NCBI RefSeq assembly: GCF_900128495.1
Contig: NZ_LT635801.1
Location: 1 to 64,000 of the forward strand
Length of the DNA: 64,000 bases
Reading direction: 5' to 3'
Origin: Bacteroides ilei
GTDB lineage: Bacteria > Bacteroidota > Bacteroidia > Bacteroidales > Bacteroidaceae
Part shown: positions 50,124-59,616 of the stretch, piece after piece
How positions within the stretch are numbered: the stretch's first letter is position 1
Layout: the number at the start of each line of letters is the position of its first letter
Translations under genes and position numbers: made by a program
The notes under the pieces: generated by a model
The model's database searches: none
The model's input: only the letters and a program-made list of their open reading frames with translations
Told to the model about the DNA's origin: nothing

Positions 50124-52997
50124 ATGAAAAAATGGGTTTTGGGATTACTGCTAATCTCATGTTGTGGTTTTTCTGCTTTTGCACAAAGTAGTGGCAGTAG
50201 AGGTCGTATATCGGGAGTTGTTGTCGATGGTGACGACAAATCGCCGATCATGCAGGCTACTATTCAGGTCCTTTCTTTGCCGGATAGTACAATGGTAACA
50301 GGAGATGTTACGGATAATGACGGGAAATTTTCTATTGCTACCCGTCCAGGAAAGTATGTATTGAAGGTTTCTTTTGTGGGATATACCCCTACTTATAAGC
50401 CGTTTACGCTTACTAAAGCGAAGCCGAGCCTGAATATGGGGCAATTGACATTGAATTCGGATGCCATTATGCTGGAAGGAGCGGTGGTGGTAGCCGAAGC
50501 ACCGGAAGTGACGGCGGTAGCCGATACATTGGTGTATAGCAGCTCTGCTTATCGTGTCCCGGAAGGTTCAGCCCTTGAAGAACTTGTAAAGAAATTGCCG
50601 GGAGCGGAAGTGGATGAAAACGGAAAGATTACGATTAACGGTAAGGAGATCAAGAAAATCATGATTGACGGTAAGGAATTCTTTGCTGATGATCCGAATA
50701 TCGCGATGAAGAACTTGCCGGTCAATATCATAGATAGGGTCCGTGCTTATGACAAACAGTCGGATATGGCCCGTGTAACAGGTATTGATGACGGTGAAGA
50801 AGAAACTGTCCTTGATTTGAGTGTCAAGCCAGGGATGAATCAGGGTTGGTTAGGTAATGTCGATGCTGCCATGGGTACAGAAGACCGGTATAGCGGCAAG
50901 CTGATGGCAAGCCGGTTTTGGGGTGAAAATCAGATGACGGCTATCGGCTCCATGAATAATGTGAACGACAACAGTTTTCCGGGTGGAGGCGGTGGTTTCC
51001 GTCGTGGCGGTCAGAACGGTCTGAATGCGATCAAGATGGGTGGCTTTAACTTTGCGACCAAAAATGAAAAACTGGAAACGGGCGGTAGTGTCAATTTCAA
51101 ATACAATGATGCGGATATCCAGAGTAAGCAGAACGCTGAAACCTTTGTTTCAAGTGATGTGAGTTCATTCGAAAATGTATTGAGAGCCCAACGGAACAAA
51201 AATACGAATCTACGTGCTGATTTCCGTTTTGAATGGACTCCCGATACGATGACGACCCTTATTTTCCGTCCTAACTTTTCATATGGTAAAACAAATAACG
51301 GTTCCAGTTCCAAATCGTATACATTCAATGATGACCCGGGGTACAACATTGATGATATGATAGGTACAGAAGATATTACATCATTGGTTCCGGAAGAAAA
51401 GATTATCAATACCATTGTGCGTAACTCGTTGTCTAAGTCGGATGATCTTTCATTCGGAGGTTCGTTGATGTTCAACCGTCGGTTAGGCAAATCCGGCCGG
51501 AACATAACGTTACGTGGTACTTATAATTATACGAATGATGACAGCGAACAGTTCTCCACTTCGGAAACGGATTATTATCAGAAGTCTCCGGAAGAACGTC
51601 TGGAAATATTGAACCGTTATATTACGACTCCGACCAAATCTTATAACTATTCACTTCGAGCATCTTATAGTGAACCGATCTTTAAAGGCGGATTCTTGAT
51701 GTTCAGCTATAATTTCCAGTATAAACGTTCAACTACAGACAATTCTACCTACGATATGCCGAACGACTGGACTATCGGGAACGGTTTTCTGCAGAATTCG
51801 GCGGTATATAATCCGGAACTGAGTAAGAGTGTCGAATATGATTATTACAATCATCAGGTTGATGTACAGTTACGTTGGATCCGTGAAAAGATGCGTCTGA
51901 ATGCCGGTGTATCTTTCCAGCCTCAGAATACCAAACTTGCTTATAAGAAAGGTAGCCTGGATACAACGGTTGTCCGTAACGTGTTCAACTTTACTCCGAC
52001 CCTGGATTTCCGTTATAACTTCTCAAAGACAAGTCAGTTGCGTATCAATTACCGGGGACGTAGTTCGCAGCCGAGTATGACTGATATGTTGCCGACAACG
52101 GATGATACGGATCCGCTGAATGTAAAGATGGGTAACCCCGGATTGAAACCATCGTTTACGAATTCTTTGATGGGATTCTATAACTTTTTCAATACTGAAA
52201 AGCAACGGGGATTGATGACTCATATACGTTTCCAGAATGTATTGAACAGCATCAGTAACCGTCGGACTTACAATGAAACGACCGGTGGATATACTACCAT
52301 GCCTGAGAATATCAATGGAAACTGGAATCTGTTCGGTCTTTTGGGTACCAACACTGCATTACGTAACAAGAAGTTTACAATCAATACGTTCACTACCATT
52401 AGCTACAATAACATTATCAGTTATATAAGTGACAAGGCTTTATTGGAATTGGCCGATAAGAATAAGACCAAACAATTGAATCTGGGTGAACGTTTGCGTG
52501 GTACTTTCCGTAATGACTGGTGGGAATTTTCTTTGAACGGTACGTTCAATACAATGCGTACCCGTAACAGTTTCCAGGAACAGAACAATATGAATACTTA
52601 TGAATTTTCATATGGAGCCAGTACCAATATCTACTTGCCATGGAATATGGCCATTGCGACAGACCTTTCCCAAAATTCACGTAGAGGGTATTCGGATGCC
52701 AGCATGAACCGTGACGAACTTATCTGGAATGCACAGATTTCCCAGAACTTCCTGAAAGGGAATGCTGCTACAGTCAGTATCCAGTTCTATGATATCCTGC
52801 GAAACCAGAGTAATGTGAGCCGTACCATCAGTGCCGCTATGCGTCAGGATACCGAATATAACTCCATTTACAGTTATTGTATGGTACACTTTATCTATCG
52901 CTTGAATCTGTTTGGAGGAAAATCTGCTGCCGGTCCGGCTAACAGGAGAGGGCCTGGAGGATTTGGTGGTCCGGGTCATGGTAGACGTCCGTTCTGA
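50124..52997 (+). CDS. Outer-membrane beta-barrel (TonB-dependent receptor-like) protein
   Basis: A 957-residue outer-membrane protein. A signal peptide (MKKWVLGLLLISCCGFSAFAQ) is followed by a carboxypeptidase-regulatory-like domain (GRISGVVVDGDDKSPIMQATI), a plug-like region (ALEELVKKLPGAEVDENGKI...INGKEIKKIMIDGKEFFADDP) and a long barrel of the outer-membrane beta-barrel-3 type. It differs from SusC proteins: there is no EEVVVVGYG box and no SusD partner. The Gly/Arg/Pro-rich end (RRGPGGFGGPGHGRRPF) extends beyond the barrel. Substrate unknown. Confidence 0.87.
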   Translation: MKKWVLGLLLISCCGFSAFAQSSGSRGRISGVVVDGDDKSPIMQATIQVLSLPDSTMVTGDVTDNDGKFSIATRPGKYVLKVSFVGYTPTYKPFTLTKAKPSLNMGQLTLNSDAIMLEGAVVVAEAPEVTAVADTLVYSSSAYRVPEGSALEELVKKLPGAEVDENGKITINGKEIKKIMIDGKEFFADDPNIAMKNLPVNIIDRVRAYDKQSDMARVTGIDDGEEETVLDLSVKPGMNQGWLGNVDAAMGTEDRYSGKLMASRFWGENQMTAIGSMNNVNDNSFPGGGGGFRRGGQNGLNAIKMGGFNFATKNEKLETGGSVNFKYNDADIQSKQNAETFVSSDVSSFENVLRAQRNKNTNLRADFRFEWTPDTMTTLIFRPNFSYGKTNNGSSSKSYTFNDDPGYNIDDMIGTEDITSLVPEEKIINTIVRNSLSKSDDLSFGGSLMFNRRLGKSGRNITLRGTYNYTNDDSEQFSTSETDYYQKSPEERLEILNRYITTPTKSYNYSLRASYSEPIFKGGFLMFSYNFQYKRSTTDNSTYDMPNDWTIGNGFLQNSAVYNPELSKSVEYDYYNHQVDVQLRWIREKMRLNAGVSFQPQNTKLAYKKGSLDTTVVRNVFNFTPTLDFRYNFSKTSQLRINYRGRSSQPSMTDMLPTTDDTDPLNVKMGNPGLKPSFTNSLMGFYNFFNTEKQRGLMTHIRFQNVLNSISNRRTYNETTGGYTTMPENINGNWNLFGLLGTNTALRNKKFTINTFTTISYNNIISYISDKALLELADKNKTKQLNLGERLRGTFRNDWWEFSLNGTFNTMRTRNSFQEQNNMNTYEFSYGASTNIYLPWNMAIATDLSQNSRRGYSDASMNRDELIWNAQISQNFLKGNAATVSIQFYDILRNQSNVSRTISAAMRQDTEYNSIYSYCMVHFIYRLNLFGGKSAAGPANRRGPGGFGGPGHGRRPF

Positions 52998-53024
52998 TGA
53001 CCTATACGGTAGAGATAAATGTAA

Positions 53025-53065
53025 AAGAGAGAGGGGAATGTTGTTGAAACGTTCCCCTCTCTCTT
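53025..53065. terminator. Bidirectional terminator between convergent genes
   Basis: A perfect 14-bp stem, AAGAGAGAGGGGAA (53025-53038) with TTCCCCTCTCTCTT (53052-53065), lies between the stops of the receptor gene and the convergent TonB-like gene. The T-tail on either side is short. Confidence 0.7.
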
Positions 53066-53086
53066 GTTATATTAATAACGGCAAGG

Positions 53087-54346
53087 TTATTTGTCCTTGA
53101 TTCCGAATAACCAACGGAAGAAGCGGACAAATATGTTCCTTTTACGTGGTTGTGTATCCGTTTCACTGTGGTTTACCGTTGCTTTTATCGTATCTTGTCT
53201 GATGGTATCAGATACGCCTGTCTGCAATGAATCCGCTGGGATTATCAGGCTGTCGGCCGGTAATGCCAATTCTTTCTTTTGCAGCAGTGAGTCCTTGGGT
53301 AAGATAGAATGTAGGCTGTCGGTAACCAAGCTGTCGGTTTTAAGCGAATCTGATTCTACGGGTTTGATATTTGCTTTCGGCTTTTGTGGTTTCGCTGCTG
53401 CAGGAGCGGGTTTAGGTTTCTCGATCTTGAATTGCACAGGAACCGAATATTTGCATCGTACGGTTTTCCCGTTGTCTTTTGCAGGAATCCAGTCGGGCAT
53501 AGCTTTGATGACATCCAAGGCGGCTGTATCCATCGAAGCTTCCAGATGGCGGACAATACTGGGGGAGGATATTGAACCGTCACGTTCTACGATGAACTGT
53601 ATAACCACAATCCCTTCTTTTCCTGCCTTTTTGGCCCAATCCGGGTATTTCAGGTTCCGTTTCAGGTAGTTCATGAAGCCTTTCATTCCATTGTTCGGGA
53701 ATTCGGGCATATGCTCTACCACGGAGTATACCTGATAGGTATTTTTAGGATTCATGATGATTTCACGAGGTTCATCACGGTTCTCCAGAAAATCATTGAT
53801 ACTTAATGACTGGTTTTCCATACCGTCTGCACGGACTGTGATGTTGTGTGTATAGTCGGCATCAATGTGGAATTCACCGTTTGCGTTACTTGATGTTTTA
53901 CGGCCGGTACCTTGTATACTTACCGTAGCTCCTTCGATTGCTTTCCCGTTGTTGTGTCTGATGATACCGCTGACGGGTATAGTCGTATTCTGCTGTTTGA
54001 ATGTTGCGATATCTTCCGGCCGGTCCAGATATATGATCTTGTCGGTTTCTGTTTCTTCCAAGATGAATGATTTGACTGACCGGTCTTTCTCTTCGGGGAA
54101 ATAGAGATATACTCTGGCGTAATTGTCACTGTTCCACGTATATTCGAAAGTAATATTACCCTGTTCGTCGGCTGTATGGTCATCGGTTTCTCCTGAGATA
54201 CGTAAAATAACTCCCGGTTGCGGATCTCCGTTCGATTTCAGGATACTGAAACGGAAGGTCAGTTTCTTTTCTTGTGCATCGGCATTTTGAGGAATACCGA
54301 TGAGGTAGAACAAGACAAAAAGAATGAATATATATGAATTTTTCAT
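53087..54346 (-). CDS. Secreted TonB-domain protein with unusual domain order
   Basis: A 419-residue protein. Its N-terminus is a cleavable-looking signal peptide (FILFVLFYLIGIPQNADAQ) instead of the membrane anchor of normal TonB. Two beta-sandwich regulatory-like domains follow (about 30-110 and 120-200; SGIIRHNNGKAIEGATVSIQG). The TonB C-terminal domain comes at about 215-310 (YPDWAKKAGKEGIVVIQFIVERDGS, DVIKAMPDWIPAKDNGK). A Lys/Pro/Ala linker, repeated DSL units, and a basic aromatic end (RNIFVRFFRWLFG) come after it. Normal TonB proteins end at the TonB domain. It is convergent with the receptor gene and may act with it. Confidence 0.78.
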   Translation of the reverse strand: MKNSYIFILFVLFYLIGIPQNADAQEKKLTFRFSILKSNGDPQPGVILRISGETDDHTADEQGNITFEYTWNSDNYARVYLYFPEEKDRSVKSFILEETETDKIIYLDRPEDIATFKQQNTTIPVSGIIRHNNGKAIEGATVSIQGTGRKTSSNANGEFHIDADYTHNITVRADGMENQSLSINDFLENRDEPREIIMNPKNTYQVYSVVEHMPEFPNNGMKGFMNYLKRNLKYPDWAKKAGKEGIVVIQFIVERDGSISSPSIVRHLEASMDTAALDVIKAMPDWIPAKDNGKTVRCKYSVPVQFKIEKPKPAPAAAKPQKPKANIKPVESDSLKTDSLVTDSLHSILPKDSLLQKKELALPADSLIIPADSLQTGVSDTIRQDTIKATVNHSETDTQPRKRNIFVRFFRWLFGIKDK

Positions 54347-54454
54347 CTGGATTAATATGCAGTATATATAATTTAGCTGTACAAAACTACAAGTAATCTC
54401 TTTGATTTGTTCTACCTCATTGTTAATAAAACTAAATAAGGATAGTTTCCTCCT

Positions 54455-55720
54455 TTATCGGCCGGTGTCGGATGATGACTTTGCCAGTCTTTTCTTGCGC
54501 AACTGGCTCAGATGTCTGAGGGCGTTTTTGCGACTGAGTATGATTTGATTGCGGTATACGATACAAGTGGTTATGAAATAGATACCAGTCTGTATCCACA
54601 AGGCATGGTACTCGGGAAGTACGTCACTCAGTGTGGCTCCCATATTATTGATACGTACGAAACCGTTGATTCCGAAGGTTGAAGGGAAAAGCCAGGAGAA
54701 GATTTCCCAGAATTTAGGGATGGCTGCCCCCGGCCAGGAGATTCCGGAAATGAACAGCAACGGAACTGAAGTGAATACATATATCATCATACAGGATTCA
54801 CGGTGATGGATGAAGATGGAGCACGTCATGGCAAAGAAAATGCATGCCAACAGATATGGAAAAATGAATGCCAGTAAGGTGGCAGGCTGGGCAATCTGCA
54901 CCAGACTGAACATTTTCGGTACCAGGCAAAGTACATAGGAGGATATAGCTGCGTAAATGAGCAGATAGGCAAATGATTTGCCCAATACGATACGGAGCAC
55001 TCCCTGGTAATTTCTCCCGGCCGGAATCAGTTCATTGAACCGGTTGTTTTCACGTACAGTACCGGCTGAAAGGCCGATGCCGAGCAGCAATGTCTGCTGT
55101 ATGATTAGGATCAGTACGGCTGGAATCAGAAAACTTGCAAATCCGTCTTGGGGATTGAACATGGATACGGCTTCATATTTTATGGGAGCAGTACTGATTT
55201 CGTCCTGGCGGTCGGTTGTATTACCGGCTCGTTCTATCTGTATCTGTTTGTTCATGACAAGGGAAGCCTCTGTATTGGCAATCAGGATGGCTTTATAATA
55301 TAACATTCCGCTCATGTCACAGAAGATACTGACCTGTGTCTGTATACCTCTGGCTAAGTCTTTGCTGAAATTTTGCGGTATATAGATGACACCATATACT
55401 TTCTGTTTCTTCAAAAGGTCTTTGGCTTCTTCCAGATCGGAACAATATGCCTGGATATGGACATCGGGACTGCCGTCTACCAGACGGATGTATTCACGGC
55501 TCGTCGATGAATTGCTGGCATCAACAACCGCTGTCGGGACTTCTCTGACTACTTCATTGGTGTAGATGAATGCATAGATCAAGGGATAGACCAATGGTAC
55601 AAGCAGGAAAAAGATCAATACTCCCTGGTCTTTTACACAAGCCTTCAGCTCTTCTTTGCAGTTATGGAATAATCCGTTGAGACCTTGTCTGATAATATGT
55701 CGTAGTGAGTATTCTTTCAT
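54455..55720 (-). CDS. ABC-2 type transporter permease (second)
   Basis: A 421-residue inner-membrane protein. One N-terminal membrane segment is followed by a large periplasmic domain (residues about 55-200) and five C-terminal membrane segments, the layout of YbhR/YhhJ-type ABC-2 permeases. The conserved SGISWPGAAIPKFWEIFSWLFPST segment is present. It is the last of four genes TolC-HlyD-permease-permease, 12 bases after the first permease. No ATPase gene is in the operon. Confidence 0.88.
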   Translation of the reverse strand: MKEYSLRHIIRQGLNGLFHNCKEELKACVKDQGVLIFFLLVPLVYPLIYAFIYTNEVVREVPTAVVDASNSSTSREYIRLVDGSPDVHIQAYCSDLEEAKDLLKKQKVYGVIYIPQNFSKDLARGIQTQVSIFCDMSGMLYYKAILIANTEASLVMNKQIQIERAGNTTDRQDEISTAPIKYEAVSMFNPQDGFASFLIPAVLILIIQQTLLLGIGLSAGTVRENNRFNELIPAGRNYQGVLRIVLGKSFAYLLIYAAISSYVLCLVPKMFSLVQIAQPATLLAFIFPYLLACIFFAMTCSIFIHHRESCMMIYVFTSVPLLFISGISWPGAAIPKFWEIFSWLFPSTFGINGFVRINNMGATLSDVLPEYHALWIQTGIYFITTCIVYRNQIILSRKNALRHLSQLRKKRLAKSSSDTGR

Positions 55721-55732
55721 AAGTACAAACTT

Positions 55733-56908
55733 TTATGGGATGTATGTATAGTGTAACATCTCGTTCCGGAGCTTCTTCAATACGAAGAATGGAAGTATCA
55801 TGAATATCAGTAATGCAACTATGGAGTGCCATGCATAGACGAGCGGGTATCCGTTGAGAGCCAGATTTACGTAGAGCAGGAAATAGTGCCGTAATGGAAA
55901 CAGATTACTGAGCGCCTGGAGTGTAGGGTGCATGGCCATTACAGGGAAAGTGAATCCCGAAATAGAGAAGGAAAGCACTCCCCATAATGAAGCGGCGCTC
56001 ATTGAAAGCCGCATGGAACCGAACAAGCCGAAAAAGAATATGCCCAAGGCTTGTGAAGCCAATACCAGCAGAAGTCCGGATAGAAGCATCGGGAGAATCC
56101 CGCTATTGCAAGGGAAATGTTGGAACCCATATAGATACACATTATAGAATACCGCTACGATAAAGAATATGATAGTATGCGGAAGCAGTTTGCCTGTCAA
56201 TGCTGTCGTAATGGAATTATCTGCCATTTTCAGTAGCTGCCCTGCTGTATTGTCTTTGATTTCTACTCCCAGTGCATAGGAAGTGGTAAGGAATATCAGA
56301 AGCATCAGGATACCAGGGAAGAGGGTATTGCACAGATATACGGAATAGTTCAGCCATGGATTGTTTAAAGCATGGGTATCTATTACGATAGGCTGTAGAT
56401 AAGTCATGGCCTGATCCATGGTTGCACCTTTGGCCAGCAGGGTACTTCTGCCTATGGCTCCTGAAGCCAGTTCGGACATGGTACGCTGGTCTTTGTATAA
56501 TAAAGATCCGGCAATCAGATATGAATAGTTGATATAAAATGAAACGGTCGGTTGCCGGCCTGCAATTGCTGCTTCTGTCGTGCCTTCCGGAATATAATAG
56601 AATGAATAGATTTCACCTTTCTGCATGGCTTCACGCGCATCATTGAAACTGCTGAACTGTTCTATGATACGGGTATTCTGAAATGCATCCAGATTGCGGA
56701 TTATATTACGCGTTGTCGATGTATTGTCCAGATCCACAACACCTGCGGGCAGATTGTTGGGTAATCCTTTGCTCATTAACGTTGTAAAGAAAATGAAACA
56801 GAAGATTGGTGCAATCAGCATACAGAATACATACATCGGTTTGCCGGCTATGCGGCGAAGCTCGCGTATGGAAATCAGTAACAGGCGTTTATGGATAGTT
56901 ATAGGCAT
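55733..56908 (-). CDS. ABC-2 type transporter permease (first)
   Basis: A 391-residue permease with the same layout as its neighbour (N-terminal segment, periplasmic domain, five membrane segments; FSISGFTFPVMAMHPTLQALSNLFPLRHYF). The pair probably forms a heterodimer that hands substrate to the HlyD adaptor and TolC channel. It follows the adaptor gene by 9 bases. Confidence 0.88.
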   Translation of the reverse strand: MPITIHKRLLLISIRELRRIAGKPMYVFCMLIAPIFCFIFFTTLMSKGLPNNLPAGVVDLDNTSTTRNIIRNLDAFQNTRIIEQFSSFNDAREAMQKGEIYSFYYIPEGTTEAAIAGRQPTVSFYINYSYLIAGSLLYKDQRTMSELASGAIGRSTLLAKGATMDQAMTYLQPIVIDTHALNNPWLNYSVYLCNTLFPGILMLLIFLTTSYALGVEIKDNTAGQLLKMADNSITTALTGKLLPHTIIFFIVAVFYNVYLYGFQHFPCNSGILPMLLSGLLLVLASQALGIFFFGLFGSMRLSMSAASLWGVLSFSISGFTFPVMAMHPTLQALSNLFPLRHYFLLYVNLALNGYPLVYAWHSIVALLIFMILPFFVLKKLRNEMLHYTYIP

Positions 56909-56917
56909 GGCGGATGT

Positions 56918-57904
56918 TTATTTTTCGATGATGGCTGACATTCCCGGTCGGAGGTTTTCAACCGGTTGTATAGGTTTTGCTTTTACTTCAAAAGTCTTTA
57001 AGTCAAATTGTCCGGTCGTCTTGGTCGCTTTCCAGGCTGCATATGTTCCAAGATCTTTCATGTAGGTCACCTTCAAGGTTATCTCTTTTTCAAGAGCCGG
57101 GATATAGGGTGTGATTTCACCTCCTACAGAGAAATCTTTCAGAAAGTCTTCACGGACGTTGAATGTAATCCACATGTCGTTCAGTTCGGCTATATTCATG
57201 ATAGGAGCTCCGGTTCCGACCAGTTCTCCCACTTTAGGGAATATTTCGGTAACTTCTCCGTCGGCCGATGCTGTCAGTATGGTTTCTGCTATGTATGAGC
57301 TGACTTCGGCTACAGCGCCTTTGGCACGTTCTACCTGTGCTGCGGCTGCTTTCTTGTCTTCACGCTGTGCACCGTTTTTTGCCATGGTATATTGAGCTTT
57401 TGCCGCCCGTTCAGTAGCTACCATCGCATCGTACTGAGCCTTTGCTTCATCACGTTTCTGGGCCGACATGACTCCTTCTTCATAGAGGCGGTTGACACGG
57501 TTATATGATTTCTCGGCGATATTGAGTCCGGCTTTCGCTTTCTGCCACATTTCAAATGCCGTTTGGAGCAGTTCGGCGCGTGTTCCTCTTTCCGCTTTTT
57601 CATTCAGGGCCTGTGCGGCTTCTTCTGCGGCCTGTGCCTGTGACAACTTGGCCATGACATCCGGGGCTTCAAGTATAGCCAGTGTATCACCGGCCTTGAC
57701 CTTATCACCTTCGCTGACAAGGAATTTCAGGATACGTCCCGGAACTTTGCTTGAAACGCGGTATTCTGTTGCTTCTGCTTGTCCTTGAATGATTTCGGAA
57801 TCTTTTCCTAAGGTAAAGAATCCTATCACACTGACGATAATCACTACACCTACCAGTGTGCCTAGTGCCAGGATAATGTTGTTGCGTTGAGATTTTTCAG
57901 CCAT
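56918..57904 (-). CDS. HlyD-family periplasmic adaptor
   Basis: A 328-residue membrane-fusion protein: N-terminal anchor (residues about 9-30), lipoyl half (SKVPGRILKFLVSEGDKVKAGDTLAIL), an Ala-rich coiled-coil hairpin (about 80-190), second lipoyl half and beta-barrel (TASADGEVTEIFPKVGELVGTGAPIM). It is YbhG/YhiI-like and connects the two ABC permeases to the TolC protein encoded 9 bases upstream. Confidence 0.9.
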   Translation of the reverse strand: MAEKSQRNNIILALGTLVGVVIIVSVIGFFTLGKDSEIIQGQAEATEYRVSSKVPGRILKFLVSEGDKVKAGDTLAILEAPDVMAKLSQAQAAEEAAQALNEKAERGTRAELLQTAFEMWQKAKAGLNIAEKSYNRVNRLYEEGVMSAQKRDEAKAQYDAMVATERAAKAQYTMAKNGAQREDKKAAAAQVERAKGAVAEVSSYIAETILTASADGEVTEIFPKVGELVGTGAPIMNIAELNDMWITFNVREDFLKDFSVGGEITPYIPALEKEITLKVTYMKDLGTYAAWKATKTTGQFDLKTFEVKAKPIQPVENLRPGMSAIIEK

Positions 57905-57913
57905 ATCTGTTCG

Positions 57914-59371
57914 TTATTTTAAAGTTCCCATTGATTTGTTTAAATATATTTCACTCATTTTCAAATCGATCTGTGCATCAATCTTTCCGGATTGGGCCGA
58001 TAGCCATGCCGTTTGTGCTTCAAGTACATTACTGGTAGGTATTACCCCTTCCTTGAAACCGAGATTGGCGTACCGGAGATTTTCTTCTGCCTTTTCCATA
58101 TTTTTTTCGGCCATGGTCAGTTTTTTTGTAGCTTCATTTACTTTGTATGTGCTTTGAGTTACCTGTAATTCTACCTTTTCTCTGGTATCGTCCAATTGAT
58201 AACGGGCTATATTGGCTTCAGCCTTGGCTGCCTTTACTTTATAGATGCCTTCTCCCCAGTGGAATACCGGTATTTTGACTACCACACCTACACCCCATGT
58301 CCCACGGAATTTTGTCTCGAATCCGTTGAACAGTGAAGGATTTGTCACCATATAGTTGGCCGTTAAGCCGATAGAAGGAAGAAAATCGGCACGGACCACA
58401 TTGACTTTCTGCCGATAGATATTTTCTGCCAGTTCAAGGCTTTTCAGCTCTTCACGGTTTGCAAAGGCGGTAGCTACATTGCTTTTCGTGTAGGTAGAAG
58501 GTAATGTGAGGTTTTCCATGGTTTCATCGGCCAGACTGATATCGGTATCCAGGGGTAATCCGCAGATCTGGCAAAGGACCATTTTGGCAAGGCTTAATCC
58601 ATCTTCCACTTGTGTCAATGTCATTTCAGCTTCGTTGACTTTCACCTTGACGCTTAATCCGTCGGCTTTGGTTGCAACTCCTTCCGATACCATCTTGTCT
58701 ACATCCGAATCGAGTCTTCTTACAAGTTCAAGAAAACTTTCAGCCAGCTTTTTCTTGTTGACAAGTGAAATGACTTGCCAATAGGCTTGGTCTGTATTCA
58801 GAATCAAATCTTGCATACCGGTTGCATGTTGCGAAACTGCCAGTTGTTCGGCATATTTTGTTATCTTGTTGTAAGCCATTATTTTCCCTCCCATATAAAT
58901 AGGTTGGGTAAGTGTTGCGATGCCGGCATACAAGTTTCGTGTATCGGTGTGGAATGCATCTACGATGCTTTGTCCTGCAGCGTTTAATCCGTTGGTCAGG
59001 TTACCGATGATGGGTTGTAAAATAGCCTGGTATTGTGGGGGGATGGTTACGGGTAGCCCACTGGCTATTTCCTGAATCGTTTGTCCCAGTTGTGTACCGA
59101 CATTACCGATTGCTTCTTTCTGGATATCACTTAATAAGGAAATTTCCTTTTCTGTACGCATGTAGGTACCCATTACATCTATTTTGGGCAGGAAATTGGT
59201 GAATGCTGCTTTCTGTTGGTAGTGTGCAGCCGTTATTTTTTCCTGTGCGATACGTAATTCCTTGTTGTTGGCAAGAGCCAGCGTACGGCAGCTGTCGAGC
59301 GTGAGAATACGTTGTGCATAGCTGCTGAATGACAGCCCTGACAATAAGATTAAGCCGAGAATTCTTTTCAT
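57914..59371 (-). CDS. TolC-family outer-membrane efflux protein
   Basis: A 485-residue channel with a signal peptide (MKRILGLILLSGLSFSSYAQ) and two efflux-protein repeats (LTLDSCRTLALANNKELRIAQ and GVVVKIPVFHWGEGIYKVKAAKAE). A region of about 70 residues (IQKEAIGNVGTQLGQTIQEIASG...) inserted in the first repeat is typical of Bacteroidetes members. The ATG at 59371 is chosen over TTG at 59377. It is the first gene of the four-gene export operon. Confidence 0.92.
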   Translation of the reverse strand: MKRILGLILLSGLSFSSYAQRILTLDSCRTLALANNKELRIAQEKITAAHYQQKAAFTNFLPKIDVMGTYMRTEKEISLLSDIQKEAIGNVGTQLGQTIQEIASGLPVTIPPQYQAILQPIIGNLTNGLNAAGQSIVDAFHTDTRNLYAGIATLTQPIYMGGKIMAYNKITKYAEQLAVSQHATGMQDLILNTDQAYWQVISLVNKKKLAESFLELVRRLDSDVDKMVSEGVATKADGLSVKVKVNEAEMTLTQVEDGLSLAKMVLCQICGLPLDTDISLADETMENLTLPSTYTKSNVATAFANREELKSLELAENIYRQKVNVVRADFLPSIGLTANYMVTNPSLFNGFETKFRGTWGVGVVVKIPVFHWGEGIYKVKAAKAEANIARYQLDDTREKVELQVTQSTYKVNEATKKLTMAEKNMEKAEENLRYANLGFKEGVIPTSNVLEAQTAWLSAQSGKIDAQIDLKMSEIYLNKSMGTLK

Positions 59372-59397
59372 TACCAATTCAGTTAATTAATAGTTTA

Positions 59398-59446
59398 GTT
59401 GCTTATGCAACAATGCAAATGTATACAATATAAACAAACTGGCAAT
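59398..59446 (-). promoter_or_regulatory. Promoter and possible operator of the ABC export operon
   Basis: The minus strand reads TACATTTG (59416-59423), with an ATTG 19 bases upstream (59443-59446) in the -33 position. A palindrome GTTGC-TTAT-GCAAC (59398-59411) covers the expected transcription start and could be an operator; no regulator gene is adjacent. Confidence 0.5.
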
Positions 59447-59540
59447 AGAAAAGTTTGAAAAAGATTGTCGATGCAACTTGTTTTTGATTTTTTTTGTAAA
59501 ACCTTAAAAATATGTTACGTAAGGGTATCTAAAATGGAGA

Positions 59541-59585
59541 TAAAATAAAGAATTCGTCATTGTTCCAATGGGTAATGACGGATTC
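59541..59585 (-). terminator. Terminator of the coiled-coil/S41 peptidase operon
   Basis: GAATTCGTCATT (59550-59561) pairs with AATGACGGATTC (59574-59585) with one G-U; on the minus strand TTTATTTTAT follows. Confidence 0.7.
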
Positions 59586-59616
59586 TTCTGTGGGTCTCTT
59601 ATATGGTTGTTTCTGT

